From the NCBI GenBank assembly GCA_943736015.1, contig OX031072.1, positions 11,001,501-11,065,500 of the forward strand: a stretch of 64,000 bases of DNA, in the 5' to 3' direction. Within the stretch, counting starts at the first letter, position 1. Each line of letters begins with the position of its first letter. Position numbers and translations under genes: made by a program. Source of the DNA: Tridacna crocea. Its lineage: Eukaryota; Mollusca; Bivalvia; Cardiida; Cardiidae. A model generated the notes under the pieces. The model was not told the origin of the DNA and ran no database searches. It was given only the letters and a program-made list of their open reading frames with translations. This document shows, in pieces, positions 1 through 11,640 of the stretch.

Positions 1-152
1 TTTTCAAATTTTGCTCCTTTCAAAGCCTTGAGAGAATGTTACATTATCAGTAGATTGCATCGATTATGTCGTTCGCGCGTAAAGAAGCATGATGACGTCA
101 TATCTGTGCTGGTAAGAATAGACGGAGTTTCCGATAGCGTCACGACCATATC

Positions 153-566
153 CAAGGGTGACAACCTACGACATAGGAATAGCCACTATTTTGTGCGCAA
201 AGTGCAGATTAATTACTAAAATTTACTTAGAATACCTACTTCATCTGGTGACGGTAAATATATTTGTCCTATTCGTGAAATCAAAATGTCATGAAACAAT
301 GTTGTAGCTCTAAACACTTCAACACAATTATTCTTGACCGCATTGTCTATTTTTAGATCGCACATGTGTCACCGGCTTCGAAAATTGTGCGGAGGTAATT
401 GCAAAATCAACGAAACTAATGAACAAAATATTGTTGTTAGGTACCATATGCACTGCTTTGTTTGGACAGATCTTCAATAACAATAAAGTACAAGCTGAAA
501 CCTGAGAAAATGGCGGATTTAAAATGTATCCGATGACGTATGCTATGACGTAGGTTGTTACCCCTG
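153..566. mobile_element. 414-bp non-autonomous TIR element, 5-bp duplication
   Basis: The left end CAAGGGTGACAACCTACG and the complement of the right end, CAGGGGTAACAACCTACG, match over 23 bp with three differences. ATATC flanks both sides (148-152 and 567-571). No transposase frame is present. The superfamily is not assigned. Confidence 0.7.
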
Positions 567-734
567 ATATCGTTATTTCACTGCTGAATTTGAAATTTTA
601 TACATTGAACTGTCCACTTTCAATTCTTGATGAGAAATAACTCTGTTGTAGTATTTCTTTAGTTTAATTCAGCGATTTAAAATCGATCGAGAAGAAATAA
701 GTTCTTATAACTTATGCTAATCTCTCTTGATTCT

Positions 735-828
735 GCTCCCAGGAAAGTACACTAGTACCCGGGAATCGACTTGGGACCCTCTTGTTACGAGGCCGACGCT
801 CGACCACGGGCACCTTATTAAGTATTTG
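735..828 (-). mobile_element. SINE head, tRNA-derived (fragment)
   Basis: On the minus strand, a tRNA-like stretch has an A-box-like GTGGTCGAGCGTCGG and a B-box-like TCGATTCCCGG. It resembles the head of the SINE at 12632 and lacks acceptor-stem pairing. Confidence 0.5.
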
Positions 829-962
829 CCAGTGTTTTAGAAGAAGAATTTGATTTATTGCAAATTAGGACTTTACAACAATGTTGGAACTTGGGACCTT
901 GGAACTTGGAAGTACTGCGGACACACGGGTAGATGATCGAATGATGAGACTAGAGAACTATC

Positions 963-1110
963 CTTAGCCTGCTAAGCGCGACTCACTGACCTTTTGCAGA
1001 AAGTTTAGACAAGATCAACAAGATCATACCACACAGAACATGCAGTCTGATTTTAGATCTACTCTGTCCAATGCGGAGATATATCTAAACTGTTCGAATC
1101 GAAGTATCAA
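963..1110 (-). mobile_element. Family B MITE, degenerate
   Basis: It contains the family B words CTGCTAAGCGCGACTCACTG, CTTTTGCAGA and a decayed palindrome around GAACATGCAGTCTGAT. Both ends are lost. Confidence 0.5.
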
Positions 1111-1590
1111 TGCTTCGCTCAATATTCTTCACAAGCCACTGGAAAGAATAGTAACATGCAGGAGATGAACGAATCCTGTCGCAATAACTATCACCAGCTC
1201 TGGGAACAAATTTACCGAGCTAGCGATTCGCACCAGCGACTTCCCTGTTTCAAACACCATACATTACCGATCGCGCAACCAGGCTCGGTTTCTACTCGAT
1301 GGTTAGACAACTTTCTGCACGGAAAGAAGATTTATATACCAAGAAAGAAGCTAATCTCAGGCCATTTTGTAGAGTGCACGGTTTCAATTAATCACGATTT
1401 CTCTACAGCACAGCTTCATCTTGATTCTCGCTAAAGCACGGCCATAAGCCCTACGATAGAAGTGCTTGTAAACCAGTCTTTAATAGCTCGGGACACGAAC
1501 TTCCGTGATATCTCATTTTCGTATCTATTTTCCTCTCGAACATAATTCCTTTCCGATGATTGATAGATTTACGGGGTTCGTTGCGGTGAA

Positions 1591-1818
1591 TTATCCCTTT
1601 ACAACACTGTTTCCTTTTCACCCTAGGGAAGAAAGTTGTATGAAAATATTGTAGGAAAAAGGAGAAAATGCTGGTTACCAGCATTTTCTCCTTTTTCCTA
1701 CAATATTTTCTAAACCTTTTATCAGGCAAATTAGAGTATTTGAGGCACATTTCATTCCATTTGCATACGATTTTAATACAGACAACCTTGCTGCACTTTT
1801 GTTGTCTAGTAAAGGAGT
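1591..1818 (+). mobile_element. Family A MITE with near-perfect hairpin
   Basis: The hairpin at 1641-1711 pairs GAAAATATTGTAGGAAAAAG with its complement and has the centre GCTGGTTACCAGC. The outer ends (ATCCCTTTAC and GTAAAGGA) are decayed. Confidence 0.7.
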
Positions 1819-1854
1819 ATACTTGACTGGATCAGTACTAGAGATTTAATGGTA

Positions 1855-1925
1855 TCTATGCTATCAAATCTTTCAGAGAGATTTAGATCAAGATCAGACT
1901 GCACAGAAAGCACAATTTGACATCT
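1855..1925. mobile_element. Family B fragment
   Basis: Half of the B palindrome (GATCAAGATCAGACTGCACA) remains without its partner arm. Confidence 0.4.
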
Positions 1926-2162
1926 GATCTGCAGCGTCTGTTTGTTTGGTCAATTCTATAAGAAAAAAACTATTTAGATAGTTATTTTTTAGCCATAGAA
2001 GAAAGGTTAACTTTATATAATTGACTCTGACAGGATGAAGAACTGCAAAAAATAATTGAGCGTTGCTTTGGTAAAAGGAGTCTTCATGCATCTCCGTGAT
2101 TCATTATAACTATCACACCATTACATAGTTACGGATACATAATAGCCATTCCTATTTTGGCC

Positions 2163-2262
2163 AGCTCGCATAGCTCAAGTGGTACATCGTAGGCCTCGTT
2201 AACATCAAGTGTCGGGTCAGTTGAAGGTGTATGTTCGATTCCCACGATGGGTCATCTAAAGT
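2163..2262 (+). mobile_element. SINE head, tRNA-derived
   Basis: A-box-like TAGCTCAAGTGG and B-box-like GTTCGATTCCC are spaced farther apart than in a tRNA gene, and no clover-leaf acceptor stem forms. It is read as a SINE head or tRNA relic. Confidence 0.5.
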
Positions 2263-2285
2263 TGCAGATACGTTCTGATAAGACG

Positions 2286-2519
2286 TTAACCGTTTACTCC
2301 ATAGATAGGCTACTCATTTCTGCGCACTGCTTATAGGAGACTTTGGAAAACATTGTGGCAAAAGGTGAAATTGCTCGTGACGAGCAATTTCACCTTTTGC
2401 CACAATGTTTTCTACACTATCAAAAGGTGACATATACACATAAGAAACAGCTTCATTCTTGCTGTTATTTAGGGTCAATTAGAGATACCATAGAAATGCC
2501 TTATGGGGTAAAGGGTTAA
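2286..2519 (+). mobile_element. Family A variant A3 (GTGACGAGC-type core), full length
   Basis: TTAA lies at both ends. The hairpin core reads GCAAAAGGTGAAATTGCTCG then its complement. The left arm has CTCCATAGATAGGCTACTC and the right arm has CATATACACATAAG. Sister copies start at 18423, 46772 and 53222. Confidence 0.85.
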
Positions 2520-2625
2520 ACCAAGTCCATGTGTGACGGTGAACTCGTAAAAGAACCAGGCATATATAACTTAGGATGAGTTTTGTCCTATATCCCGCAA
2601 TATCCCCCGTAAGAAAACACCAGCC

Positions 2626-2854
2626 TTAACCCATTACCACACAATCCCTACTTTTGACGCCCCTGAGAAAGAAGCCTTTTGAAAACACTGTGGGAAAAGG
2701 AGAAAATGCTGGTAACCAGCATTTTCTCCATTTCCCACAGTGTTTTCTACCCTTCCCAGAACAAATTTCAATTTTTTAGTCACCTATATTTTGCCATCTG
2801 CAAATGCTTTCAATTTGAACCAGTCCAAAATTTTGTCGTGTGGTAAAGAGTTAA
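2626..2854 (+). mobile_element. Family A MITE, full length
   Basis: Left end TTAACCCATTACCACACAAT, right end GTGTGGTAAAGAGTTAA. The stem is GGGAAAAGGAGAAAATGCTG around GGTAACC. This is a good reference copy. TTAA plus CCC ends suggest piggyBac-type mobilisation. Confidence 0.88.
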
Positions 2855-3340
2855 GGGCTCGTCACCCTTATGCACAACCTGTGGCGACGAAAGATAACAA
2901 ATTCAAATACACTTTTTCATAGCTGGCTACTTTTCCACACATAAAATTCCCAAAGTAATGATCAGCTGTTCGACGGGAAATAATCGTGTAAGAGAACAGA
3001 GCGATCGTGCGGGAGGACCCCCGTATAAACTTCAGACAGTAATCTAAAACTGGAAATTCTGTTAGAGTCAGTGAATATCCCAAGAAAATTTTCCACGTAA
3101 TCCGATCAGAAGATTTTCTTAGAATGGCTTCATAAATTGGTGTTTGTATGCCGATATGTGCCCCAATTTGCAAGTCGAGCAATCATCATCATAACACGCT
3201 ATTGTAAGGTATCAGACCCCAAAAAATAAGCCGATGGAATCGATACGTTTTGGACTAGATAGAATTAGCTAACCCTGTACTTGCTAAGTAAATGAAATGA
3301 AACCTTTAAGCCAATTGTAATAAAACCACTTTTTTATCAT

Positions 3341-3535
3341 TTAACTCATTACCAAACGACAAAATTTTAGGCTTGTCCAAATTGAAAGCAGTTGCAGACG
3401 ATAAAATAAAAGTGACTGGAAATTTGAAATTTGTTTTGTGAAGGGCAGAAAACATTGTGGGAAAAGGAGAAAACGCTGGTTAAAGGCTTCCTTCTCAGGG
3501 TCGTCAAAAATAAGGATTGTGTGGTAATAGGTTAA
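3341..3535 (-). mobile_element. Family A MITE with deleted hairpin arm
   Basis: The ends TTAACTCATTACCAAACGAC and GTGTGGTAATAGGTTAA are intact. The sequence jumps from GAAAACGCTGG to AAAGGCTTC, so one stem arm is missing. Confidence 0.8.
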
Positions 3536-3544
3536 AAGGTACAA

Positions 3545-3675
3545 TTTGGAAAAGGAAAATCGCCATATCGGATAGTGTAGATCCAAGATCACACTGCACG
3601 TTCTATGTAGACTGATCTTGATCTACACTGTCCGCTAAAGGTCCTTGAGTCGCACTTAGGAGCCTAATGGTACAT
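3545..3675 (+). mobile_element. Family B MITE, partial
   Basis: The palindrome GATAGTGTAGATCCAAGATC ... GATCTTGATCTACACTGTCC is followed by the B right-end word GAGTCGCACTTAGGAGCC. Confidence 0.7.
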
Positions 3676-3769
3676 AGATTCTCTTGCAAATATTCTAATA
3701 TCAACAGTACTTTTTATAAGGAGATGCACGAACATGATATTTGTGTTTTAAATCCATGGGTTTGCCAAT

Positions 3770-3998
3770 TTAACCCTTTCCCAAACTAGCCCTGATTTTT
3801 ACGTGTCTGCAGTAAAAGTCTTTTGAAAACACTGTGGGAAAAGGAGAAATTGCTCGTAACGAGCAATTTCTCCTTTTCCCACAATGTTTTCTACCCTATC
3901 ATATAGGAAAATCATCTTTTTAGCAACTGTTAATTTGTCATCTGCAAAATGCTTTCAATTTGGTCTGGTCCAAAGTTTGCCATTTGGGAAAGGGTTAA
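3770..3998 (+). mobile_element. Family A variant A2 (CTCGTAACGAG core), full length
   Basis: TTAACCC and GGGTTAA ends are present. The stem is GGGAAAAGGAGAAATTGCTC with its complement. The left arm word GTGTCTGCAGTAAAAGTC is shared with the copies at 31027 and 39556. Confidence 0.85.
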
Positions 3999-4064
3999 AC
4001 CTTTCTGGTTCTGGTCAATTTTATTTTCCTTGCGGTTGAAAATGCGTTGTTAATGAAGAAAGGG

Positions 4065-4150
4065 AGGCAATAAATAAATAGATAAATAAAGATGGATGGA
4101 TGGTATAGATGTAGATATAGATAGATAGACAGATAAGATAGATAGCTGTA
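4065..4150. repeat. Tetranucleotide microsatellite cluster
   Basis: Imperfect AATA, GATG and GATA runs follow one another. Confidence 0.7.
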
Positions 4151-4464
4151 GATAAGGTTCGGGTTGAAGTTTCGAACAGCATTACGAAGATCGTCTTAGG
4201 ACTGCCCCATTCCTAACAAATTGACCGATGGAAATTTGTTGGTCTGATACCTCTATTACGTAATGATTTACATAAGTCAATTGTCTGGAGACCTTTATGA
4301 CTAAAGCGACCTTTATAGAATCACTTCCTTGTTACACGTAATTGAAGGCAAGTAACACCGAACACGATCTAAAGACTGTTTGCCAACCATTCTGTATATC
4401 ATACTGAGTAACATGTAGTGGCACTCTGAGACGTACGTCTCCATAGGGAATCATACCAAGCAAG

Positions 4465-4975
4465 CTAGTTAAAAAAATTTTGGATAAGGGGTAAATGCTG
4501 GTTAGCAGAATTTCCTTTCCATGTTTTCTATCCTTTCATAACGCAAATTCCATCGTTTGAGCCACATTTTATTCCATCTGCAAATGTTTCCAGTATTGAC
4601 AAGTCTGCACTTTTGTCATCTCGTACAGGAATATACTTTATTGAATCCTGTACAACACGAACATTTTTAAGACCTGTCCAAATTGAAATCATTTGTAGAA
4701 AACAATTTCAATGTGACATTATAATGCGATTTTTGTTTAATAGGATAGAAAACATTGTGGGGGAAAAAAAGGAGAAAAAGCTGGTTACCAGCACTTTCTC
4801 CTGTTCCCTTAATGTTTTCAAAGGGCTTCTTCTTCAGGTTTAATGGGATAGAAAACCATGGTTTTTGGGAAAGGAGAAAAAGCTGGTTACCAGCATTTTC
4901 TCCTTTTCCCAAAATGTTTTCAGAAGGCTTCTTCTTCAGGGTCGTTAAATGTCGGCATTGCGTGGTAAAGGTTTA
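4465..4975. mobile_element. Decayed family A copy next to a double-hairpin copy
   Basis: At 4465-4630 lies a decayed copy. At 4665-4975 a reverse copy carries two successive hairpins (about 4749-4820 and 4850-4921), each with GCTGGTTACCAGC. This is an internal duplication of the stem. Confidence 0.7.
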
Positions 4976-5084
4976 ATCAGGACTGGGACTTTTTATGGTA
5001 TCTATGCTAATAAAGTAACTTTTTCCGCAGGCTACCAGCGAAAACGACGGCCTTGGCGGTTGTGATTTATGCCGTCTAGTATTC

Positions 5085-5240
5085 GTCTGGATTATACTGC
5101 AGAATGGTCCTTTGAAATGCATAAAATGTTCTGAGATCAAAATGTTTCGACCTTTGATCAGTCTGCGCGGACTGCACAGGCTGACACGGGTCTATACTTT
5201 TTGTAGATGCTTTTAAACTGGCCACTTTGTCACAAAACAC
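5085..5240. mobile_element. Family D MITE, degenerate
   Basis: The palindrome GATCAGTCTGCGCGGACTGC / GCACAGGCTGACACGG is followed by CTATACTTTTTGTAGATGC, as in other D copies. Confidence 0.55.
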
Positions 5241-5584
5241 GTATTTTTTTCTTTGACCTAGTTGTATATGTTATATATTAGACCTACTGTGTTCAAGGCG
5301 ACCTTGGCAGTGGAAAGATAAAACCCCATTGCCCTTCCAACATCCGGGACTTTGCGTTTTGCAATGTCGACAACACCTTCTAAACAGCAAAAAAATCCCA
5401 AAATTCCTGTTGTTGCCTGATGTTTTTATTACAGCGATATGTACTTTGTTTGCCACAATAAAAATTCCGATGAAAATTTATTTTACATTATCGGACGCTT
5501 TTCCAGACAGTTTTATTGTGGAGGGTCGATAATGACCTCCCGGATTGCATTAATTCATTATCCTCTATTACCACTCGTCACAAC

Positions 5585-5930
5585 TCGGCCGATTCCGTAA
5601 CTATTATCTCCGGCTAGATGGCATTCTGCAATATTGCGCATCTAATTTGGGCATTCTGAGTACCGAAACGTACTACTTTTAAACACAACAACAGTTACTT
5701 TGAATATCAAAATGAAAAAGGTGCAATTCATTCAGCAATGGTCGGCTAGCATGTAACCTATGCATCGGCTATTTATCAAAACAGTTCCTACTTGGGTAAT
5801 AGGCAAATAGCTTTGGTAGACGTCCGACTTTTCCAAGGTAAACAGGAATGGGTGATGCGTCATAATAGACAGCTCGAATCTTCGTTTTAAAATCGTTTTA
5901 AACACAGTAAGTGGAAAAGAACATGTCATT
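5585..5930 (+). mobile_element. Family G dispersed repeat
   Basis: It shares CTAGATGGCATTCT, GGGCATTCTGAGTAC, AACAGTTACTTTGAAT and GTGATGCGTCAT with a copy at 54085-54410 and an inverted copy at 10955-11225. No coding frame is preserved. Confidence 0.65.
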
Positions 5931-5990
5931 TCTTCGGAAGACCCCTCACCTCCCCAAAAATGCTTGACTTTGATTAATGAATTTAATGTC

Positions 5991-6172
5991 TTAACCCTTT
6001 ACCAGACAATTCCTGGCTTTTATGACCCTGACGTAGAGCATTTTCACCTTTTCCCACAAATTTTCTACCCTGCTGAAACAAATTTCAATTTTTGAGTTAC
6101 GTTTATTTAGTCGTCTGCAAAGGCTTTCAATTTGTACCTGTCTAAAATTTTGTCGTTCGCAAAAGAGTCAAG
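5991..6172 (+). mobile_element. Family A MITE, one stem arm lost
   Basis: The left end TTAACCCTTTACCAGACAAT is intact. Only the second hairpin arm remains (CATTTTCACCTTTTCCCACA). The right end is decayed. Confidence 0.65.
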
Positions 6173-6467
6173 ATGTTTCGAAAATAGAAGTGTCTTGAAA
6201 ACAATTTGTCGTTGGTAGATGCTACGGGCCCATTACGAACACCCATCTTTCTGAGAATTCTATGTTATAGAAAAAATCAAACTTTATTCTTCGAAAAAAT
6301 GGGGGCGGCTGGGGAAGTATTGGTAGAGAAACTGCAAAAAGGCTTAGGAAAAGGGATACACTGCCCTCTATGGTAATAGAAACTACATTGATGAAAATAC
6401 TCGTACTGTTAGGCTATGAAACAACCAAACATACAAACATCGGCCTGACACCAAACGATGAGTGGGC

Positions 6468-6818
6468 GTTTAACCTTTTTCCAAACAATCCGAGTTTTAA
6501 ATATTCCAAGGTAGAAGGGTTAACATTTAAGGAAAAGGAGAAAATGCTGACTAGCAACATTTCTTTTTCCTCAACGTTTTCGGCCCTTTCAAAACCAAAT
6601 CAAACTATTTGGGAAAAAAAAACACTTAGCCCTGTACCACACTACATAATTTTAGAATGGTCCAAATTGAAAGCATTTGCAGATGACAAAATAAACGTGG
6701 ACCAAAGGAAGAACTTTGTCTTTGAAAGGCAGAAAATATTTTGGAAATCTCACAATGTTTTCAAACATCTCATCGCGCACGGTCGTTTAAACCCAGGATT
6801 GCGTGCTTATACTGGCTA
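6468..6818. mobile_element. Two decayed family A copies side by side
   Basis: About 6468-6640 is a forward copy with a damaged hairpin (GAGAAAATGCTGACTAGC). About 6645-6815 is a reverse copy with GTCCAAATTGAAAGCATTTG. The 149-codon frame here is chance. Confidence 0.6.
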
Positions 6819-6822
6819 AATT

Positions 6823-7020
6823 GGGTCCGTATTCACCAACCATTTTAAAGAACATTCTTAGTCTTATTCTTCAGAATTTCGTTAGTGTGAAAGTAACAGA
6901 ACTTTTGATTGGCTAAACCATTCGGTTTAGCCAATCAGAAGTTCTGTTACTTTCACAGTTAGAAAATCTTAAAGAGTAAGACAAAGAATGTTCTTAAAAT
7001 GGTTGGTGAATATGGACCCT
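6823..7020. mobile_element. Family J palindromic MITE, full length
   Basis: About 98 bp on each side pair almost perfectly, from GGGTCCGTATTCACCAACC to TGGCTAAACC, with a loop of only a few bases. Single-arm relatives lie at 10233-10335 and 24324-24457. Confidence 0.85.
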
Positions 7021-7460
7021 GGTTGTCTGCTAATAGTTTCAGATCAGATCATTCTAAAATTGTGTCGGCTGGGAAAGAGTTTGAAAAAAAAAGTCATACC
7101 CACGTGATATGCATTATGATAATGACCAGGGCAAGCGATGTGAAAAGGAACACATGGCGCGTGACACAACTTTATAAAACATTTATACCTATGGATGACA
7201 AATAGCTAAACAAAGCACACAGCAGTCCCACAGTGACATCTGTTTATCGACGGATAAAAGACAAATAAGGCTACTAAAATGCAATAAAACAGCATCTCTG
7301 TAATGAAACACAAAGGGTTAATTTCTTTTAATCGCCATGTCGTGTTTTACCTTTGCCACTTGTCCACTTCGACCTTTCTTACTCTCTCTCTCTCACACAC
7401 AGGCATAAAAGTATAGGCCCTAAGGCAAGCTCTGGCACGAAGGATGTTGAAAAATAAGGT

Positions 7461-7735
7461 GCCCGGCTGGATAGCTCAGTGGTTAGCCTATCCGTTTGAG
7501 GGTTCGATACCCAGATTCAGCGTACTTTTTTCCGGCGATTTTTCGCCTCTTATCTCTGATGCATGCGAGGAAAATAGTCAGCGGCTTTGGAAAGAAGTTG
7601 TGTCAGTACTGGTGTGAGAAAGCCAGGAAACACATGGGTGCGTTACTGCGCCATGATATAACCCAAACGTTTAAAATGGCGTTAAACTCCAAAGCACTCC
7701 AAAGTAAACAAACAAAATAAAGTAGACCTTTATTA
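7461..7735 (+). mobile_element. tRNA-derived SINE
   Basis: The head has TAGCTCAGTGGTTAGCC (A box) and GGTTCGATACCC (B box). The body has GGCTTTGGAAAGAAGTTGTG and GAGAAAGCCAGGAAACACA, shared with the copy at 24468, and ends in a CAAACAAAATAAA tail. Confidence 0.8.
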
Positions 7736-9320
7736 TAAAAACCGCACCTCACAACGCAGAGCCAAAAAAATGTACCAATTTTTGTTTTGTGGTATCTGTC
7801 GGAGACAATACCACCATGATTTCTATATTGAATTCTGAAGACCATGTATCGTATTTTGTGCAAAGCCGAAGGAAATAAACCCAATTAAACTAAATTTTTC
7901 TCAGACAAATGAATTTTTCGGTAGCATTCAGATACGTAATTGGAAGTGCCATGTTAAAAACAGTGGGTGAGGCCATCTATCCTGGAAATACTAATTTTTG
8001 CAACAAATATGTTCACTCGCTCATAGTCTTCTATTGGCGCAATGATACAAAATTTGTCTACCGGTCACTTGGTCCTGGGCTTTTTCGTTCCAAGACTAAG
8101 TTCGTCCCATAGCTTGTTTACCCTTTGATTACACTCTACTCCATTTGATTGGGCATGCCTTTTTACATATCGTAATAATTGACTGTAATGTTGGAAATTA
8201 AATTTTAACGACCAAAGATATGTCAAAATCATAGTTTTCAGGTACAAACTTAATTTTGTTCGATATATTCACATGGTTCCTCTCTCTATCCGTCATGTAT
8301 CCAACCGTCAAGGGACGTAAGTCCTGACTTCTCCTAATCACCAAAGGGACGTAGATGTCCGGATGCCCCTTTTCGCGTGTTGCAGGCCATATAATATGCA
8401 TGAAGGAGATGCATTAAGTCCCCTTTTCACATACATGCCTCAAGTAGATTTATCTGTTCGTGCAGAGTCCATACTAGAAATAATGTATTTTATGGATGAC
8501 GCTAACAGACTATTACAGCAGCTGTTAATAGCTGATAGTGGGCTTGCAACGTCTGTGTCAATAACGATAAGTACTCTATCTGTTGCCATGAAAGTGAGGA
8601 AAAATCAAAGTATGGACAATCCTGAGTTGTGATTTCAACCGTGAAGCTTATACACATATAAGACAGGTCTTACTTAATTAAGTTCCATTACTGCTTATTT
8701 TTAGCCAAATTCAACCTATTTTGTCAATATTTTATCAGACTGTTGTCATTCTTGTGGCTCAATGACAAATATTATTACACCATGCGGTTGCGAGATTGCA
8801 TAGATTACGACAGATAGAAAATACAGTTTTGGACTTTTCACTTGTTCAGTCTGGGATATCGCATGATGCTTGTCACGTGAAAGTGTACTACTTTCGCTTT
8901 GGATATACATGCGGCTGGCAAAACATTGGTGTCTATATGCTCTACGCAGATGTCCTGTCACAACAGTCTATTCACATAAACCAAACAGCAATTCACTCGA
9001 AAGAGCGGTGGAATAGTTTTTAAGACGGTAGATCTGTAAACTTCATTTTCTGTGATCTATGATGCCAGCTGAAGTCCCTATTTCCATCTGAGGATTAATT
9101 TCATGAATGGCGTAGATAACTGCTCTAGATATCTTTCGTTTACTTTTTAATCGTGTTTAAAAAAACACGTTTTACTGCCAGCGACTGACGCCAATGTCGC
9201 CAGTACAAAAATAAAGATTGAAATCATCAAAATAATTTCCATACTTCGGTAATTCTATGAGTCAAATGTAAATTGCATTTTAACATCCACATTTTAATTT
9301 GCCCTGTAATGAGATACAAA
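7736..9320. other. Mostly unassigned sequence
   Basis: No supported exon. At 8350-8450 there are end fragments of families C (GATGCCCCTTTTCGCGTG) and D (GCATTAAGTCCCC) placed in tandem. The rest looks unique. Confidence 0.5.
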
Positions 9321-9324
9321 TTTC

Positions 9325-9540
9325 ATCTAATGAATCGAGGACTGTAAGCGTACTTTCAGACTTGTCTGAAAGACACCTAAAATGACCTCACATAAGACAT
9401 CACAGAATGCCCATCTCAAACGTATGTAAGATAAGAATATTTGCATTGCTTGTACCACACGAAACACAAAGGTTTCAACATATGTCATACTCTGTGAAAG
9501 GTAGTTTGACTGTATTTGAAAAAAGTATCGATTCATATCA
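9325..9540 (-). repeat. Dispersed repeat, two-copy family
   Basis: The minus-strand translation shares FLSYIRL and CDVLCEVIL with FLPYTRL and CDVIFDVIL at 30242-30451, so the two stretches are related. No domain is recognised. It may be the tail of an old transposon. Confidence 0.5.
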
Positions 9541-9605
9541 GCCTGTGCAGTCCCAAGAGACTGACATGGGCCAAAAAACTTTGCTTTTTATGAGTTTCCT
9601 GCACG
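9505..9605. mobile_element. Family D MITE fragment
   Basis: AAAAAGTATCGATTCATATC and CAGCCTGTGCAGTCCC are followed by GACTGACATGGGCC, a decayed D palindrome. Confidence 0.5.
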
Positions 9606-10232
9606 TGCATTATTCAGTCTGCTGCCACACAAAATAGTGTTTCTGAATGAAAAACCATGTGACAACTTGCTTTGTACAATGGAGACCTCCCTGATGGAGC
9701 TTCCCTCTTTTCTCTAGAACACACCTCATAGCATAAAACAAAAAGACGACGGGTTAGGGATAAATATAAAGGGAACAATCGAAACCCCAATAAATGCTTG
9801 TCAAACGTATTCATATCTAATAACTTATCGTACTTACTTAAGGTAACAGATGGTCAAGCTAAATTAGAGTGACTTGATTCATGATTTCTTTTCCCTTTGC
9901 AACTTACGCGATGCTGTCTGTGATCCATGGCTTTTTAAAATGACCAGATTCATGTGATAGAATTAATATTTACTGGAAATTCAAAACTTAATCAGCTCGT
10001 TTACCAAGTGACAAATTTTATGCTTGTGCAAACCGAGACAACTAAGTAAATGTTGCAGCTATTCAATATTGTTGAGTTTGTCTATAAAGACACATCTTTA
10101 CCCGTTTTCAGGCAGTTTTAGCATCTCATTTTTACATATCTCATCCTTAATTAAATGAAACTATTATAATTCTTGTATCGTTATGCCAAGAATTTGCTAA
10201 ATTTAAAAAAAAAAAACAAAAAAAACTCGATT

Positions 10233-10335
10233 TCAGATTAGCCAAACTAACTCATTCTGGACATCTCAAATTATGTTTACTCTCAAAGTTTTGAATAAGA
10301 CAGGGAATGTTATTTCCAAGAAATGGTGAATACTG
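10233..10335 (+). mobile_element. Family J single arm
   Basis: It matches the right arm of 6823-7020, from AGATTAGCCAAACTAA to GGTGAATACTGGCTCTG, diverged. The left arm is missing. Confidence 0.5.
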
Positions 10336-10954
10336 GCTCTGAACTGGGACACAGCCTTTTAACACTTATCTAGCTAAATAAATAACATAAAACTTTCAAT
10401 CGATAGGAAAACCCAGATATTGCCATATAAACAGAATGTGCAGTCTGATTTTGATCTAGTTTGTTAGCAAGAGGTCAGTGATTTGCGCTCAGCAGCTTAT
10501 AGATTAATAGCTATCACGGAATGCCTCTCCAATCCACTATATGTAGTTTCATACAGATAAAAATATTTCTTCCAATTTCCAATATTTGGCGCTACACTAT
10601 CTAAGACGGCCTATTTAGGTCCCATTGTCGAGGCATCGCACTCCAATTACAGAAAACAGTCAAATGAAGTGTTCTTAATGTCGGCAAAGTGGCCTTCAAT
10701 TGAATTTAGATGGTCACCTCTCATGTGTTATAACCATTAGCGGATGGGCTCGTTTTCGAACGAGCTCTCTGATTGTGTTTATTTTTAGTGGTTGGCTTTT
10801 TTGCTCTTGCTTCGTTTGTTTGTCAGTTTGTTTGAACGATATTTCATGCCGCCTTGACAATGATGTTACTGCGATAGTTCACTTATTCATGTCTTTCTTT
10901 GGTAGCATCAGTACTTGATTGCGGTAATCAATATCTTGTCCAATGACTATTCTT

Positions 10955-11225
10955 CGCGCATGTCATATTCTTCGAAGACTCGACTTGTCTGCTATGACGC
11001 ATCACCCACCCCATACACTAGAGAAAAGTAGGGATTATACCGAAACTATTATCTAAGTCTGTAGGGGACTATTTGAATAAACAGCCGGTGCATAGGTTAT
11101 ATGCTAGCTAATCCCAGCTTGATGAATCGTACCAGGTAGGTTTTATTGAGTTTGTAATATAAAGTAACTGTTGTCATTTTCGAAAAATAGTCCGTTTTTG
11201 TACCCAGAATTGGATACAATAATAA
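10955..11225 (-). mobile_element. Family G dispersed repeat, inverted
   Basis: It carries ATGACGCATCACCCA, GCATAGGTTATATGCTAGC and AAAGTAACTGTTG, the reverse complement of words in 5585-5930. Confidence 0.6.
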
Positions 11226-11469
11226 AAGCAGAAGTGATATTTCTTTTGCCAATAGTTTAGGGGCTGGGAAGAAATGTGTGGATAAAATGGGTGTCAGACC
11301 CTCATGAGAGAAAAAAAAATCGAAGTCCAGTTCAAAATCGAACGATTTTATTCAAATTTATACAGCCCATCAGGTTTCAGATATAGAATTCAAAAGACTT
11401 TATAGTAAATTGATACCGTTTGAATGAAAAACCATTTAACGTTAGACCTACACAATGATTATACATTTG

Positions 11470-11640
11470 AATAGTGCTGTGAAAAAAGGGGTCTTAATGC
11501 ATTTGCAAAAAGTATCGAACCATGTCAGCCTGCGCAGTCCGCGCATCCTGACATGGGTCGAAACGTTTAGCTATCTTTCAAAGTTCGCATGTAAAAGGAC
11601 CATTGTACCTCATGATTGAGTGAAATGGATCCGTATTGCA
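11470..11640 (+). mobile_element. Family D MITE
   Basis: GTCTTAATGCATTTGC, AAAAGTATCGAACCATG and the palindrome GTCAGCCTGCGCAGTCCGC are followed by TGACATGGGTCGAAACG. Confidence 0.7.

Noticed and set aside
2868-3182. A minus-strand frame with TPIYEAILRKS, considered as the missing TM7 exon of the GPCR
   Set aside because: An in-frame stop lies just upstream, with no AG acceptor between it and the motif, and the stretch is not hydrophobic enough for TM7.
6370-6819. A 149-codon frame
   Set aside because: It crosses two decayed family A MITEs and has no domain.
7461-7535. A possible functional tRNA gene
   Set aside because: A and B boxes are present but the acceptor stem does not pair, and a SINE body and tail follow directly. 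The same applies at 15432 and 24468.
8363-8632. A frame containing YFMDDAN, considered as a reverse-transcriptase YMDD motif
   Set aside because: No other RT motif surrounds it and the frame starts in MITE fragments.
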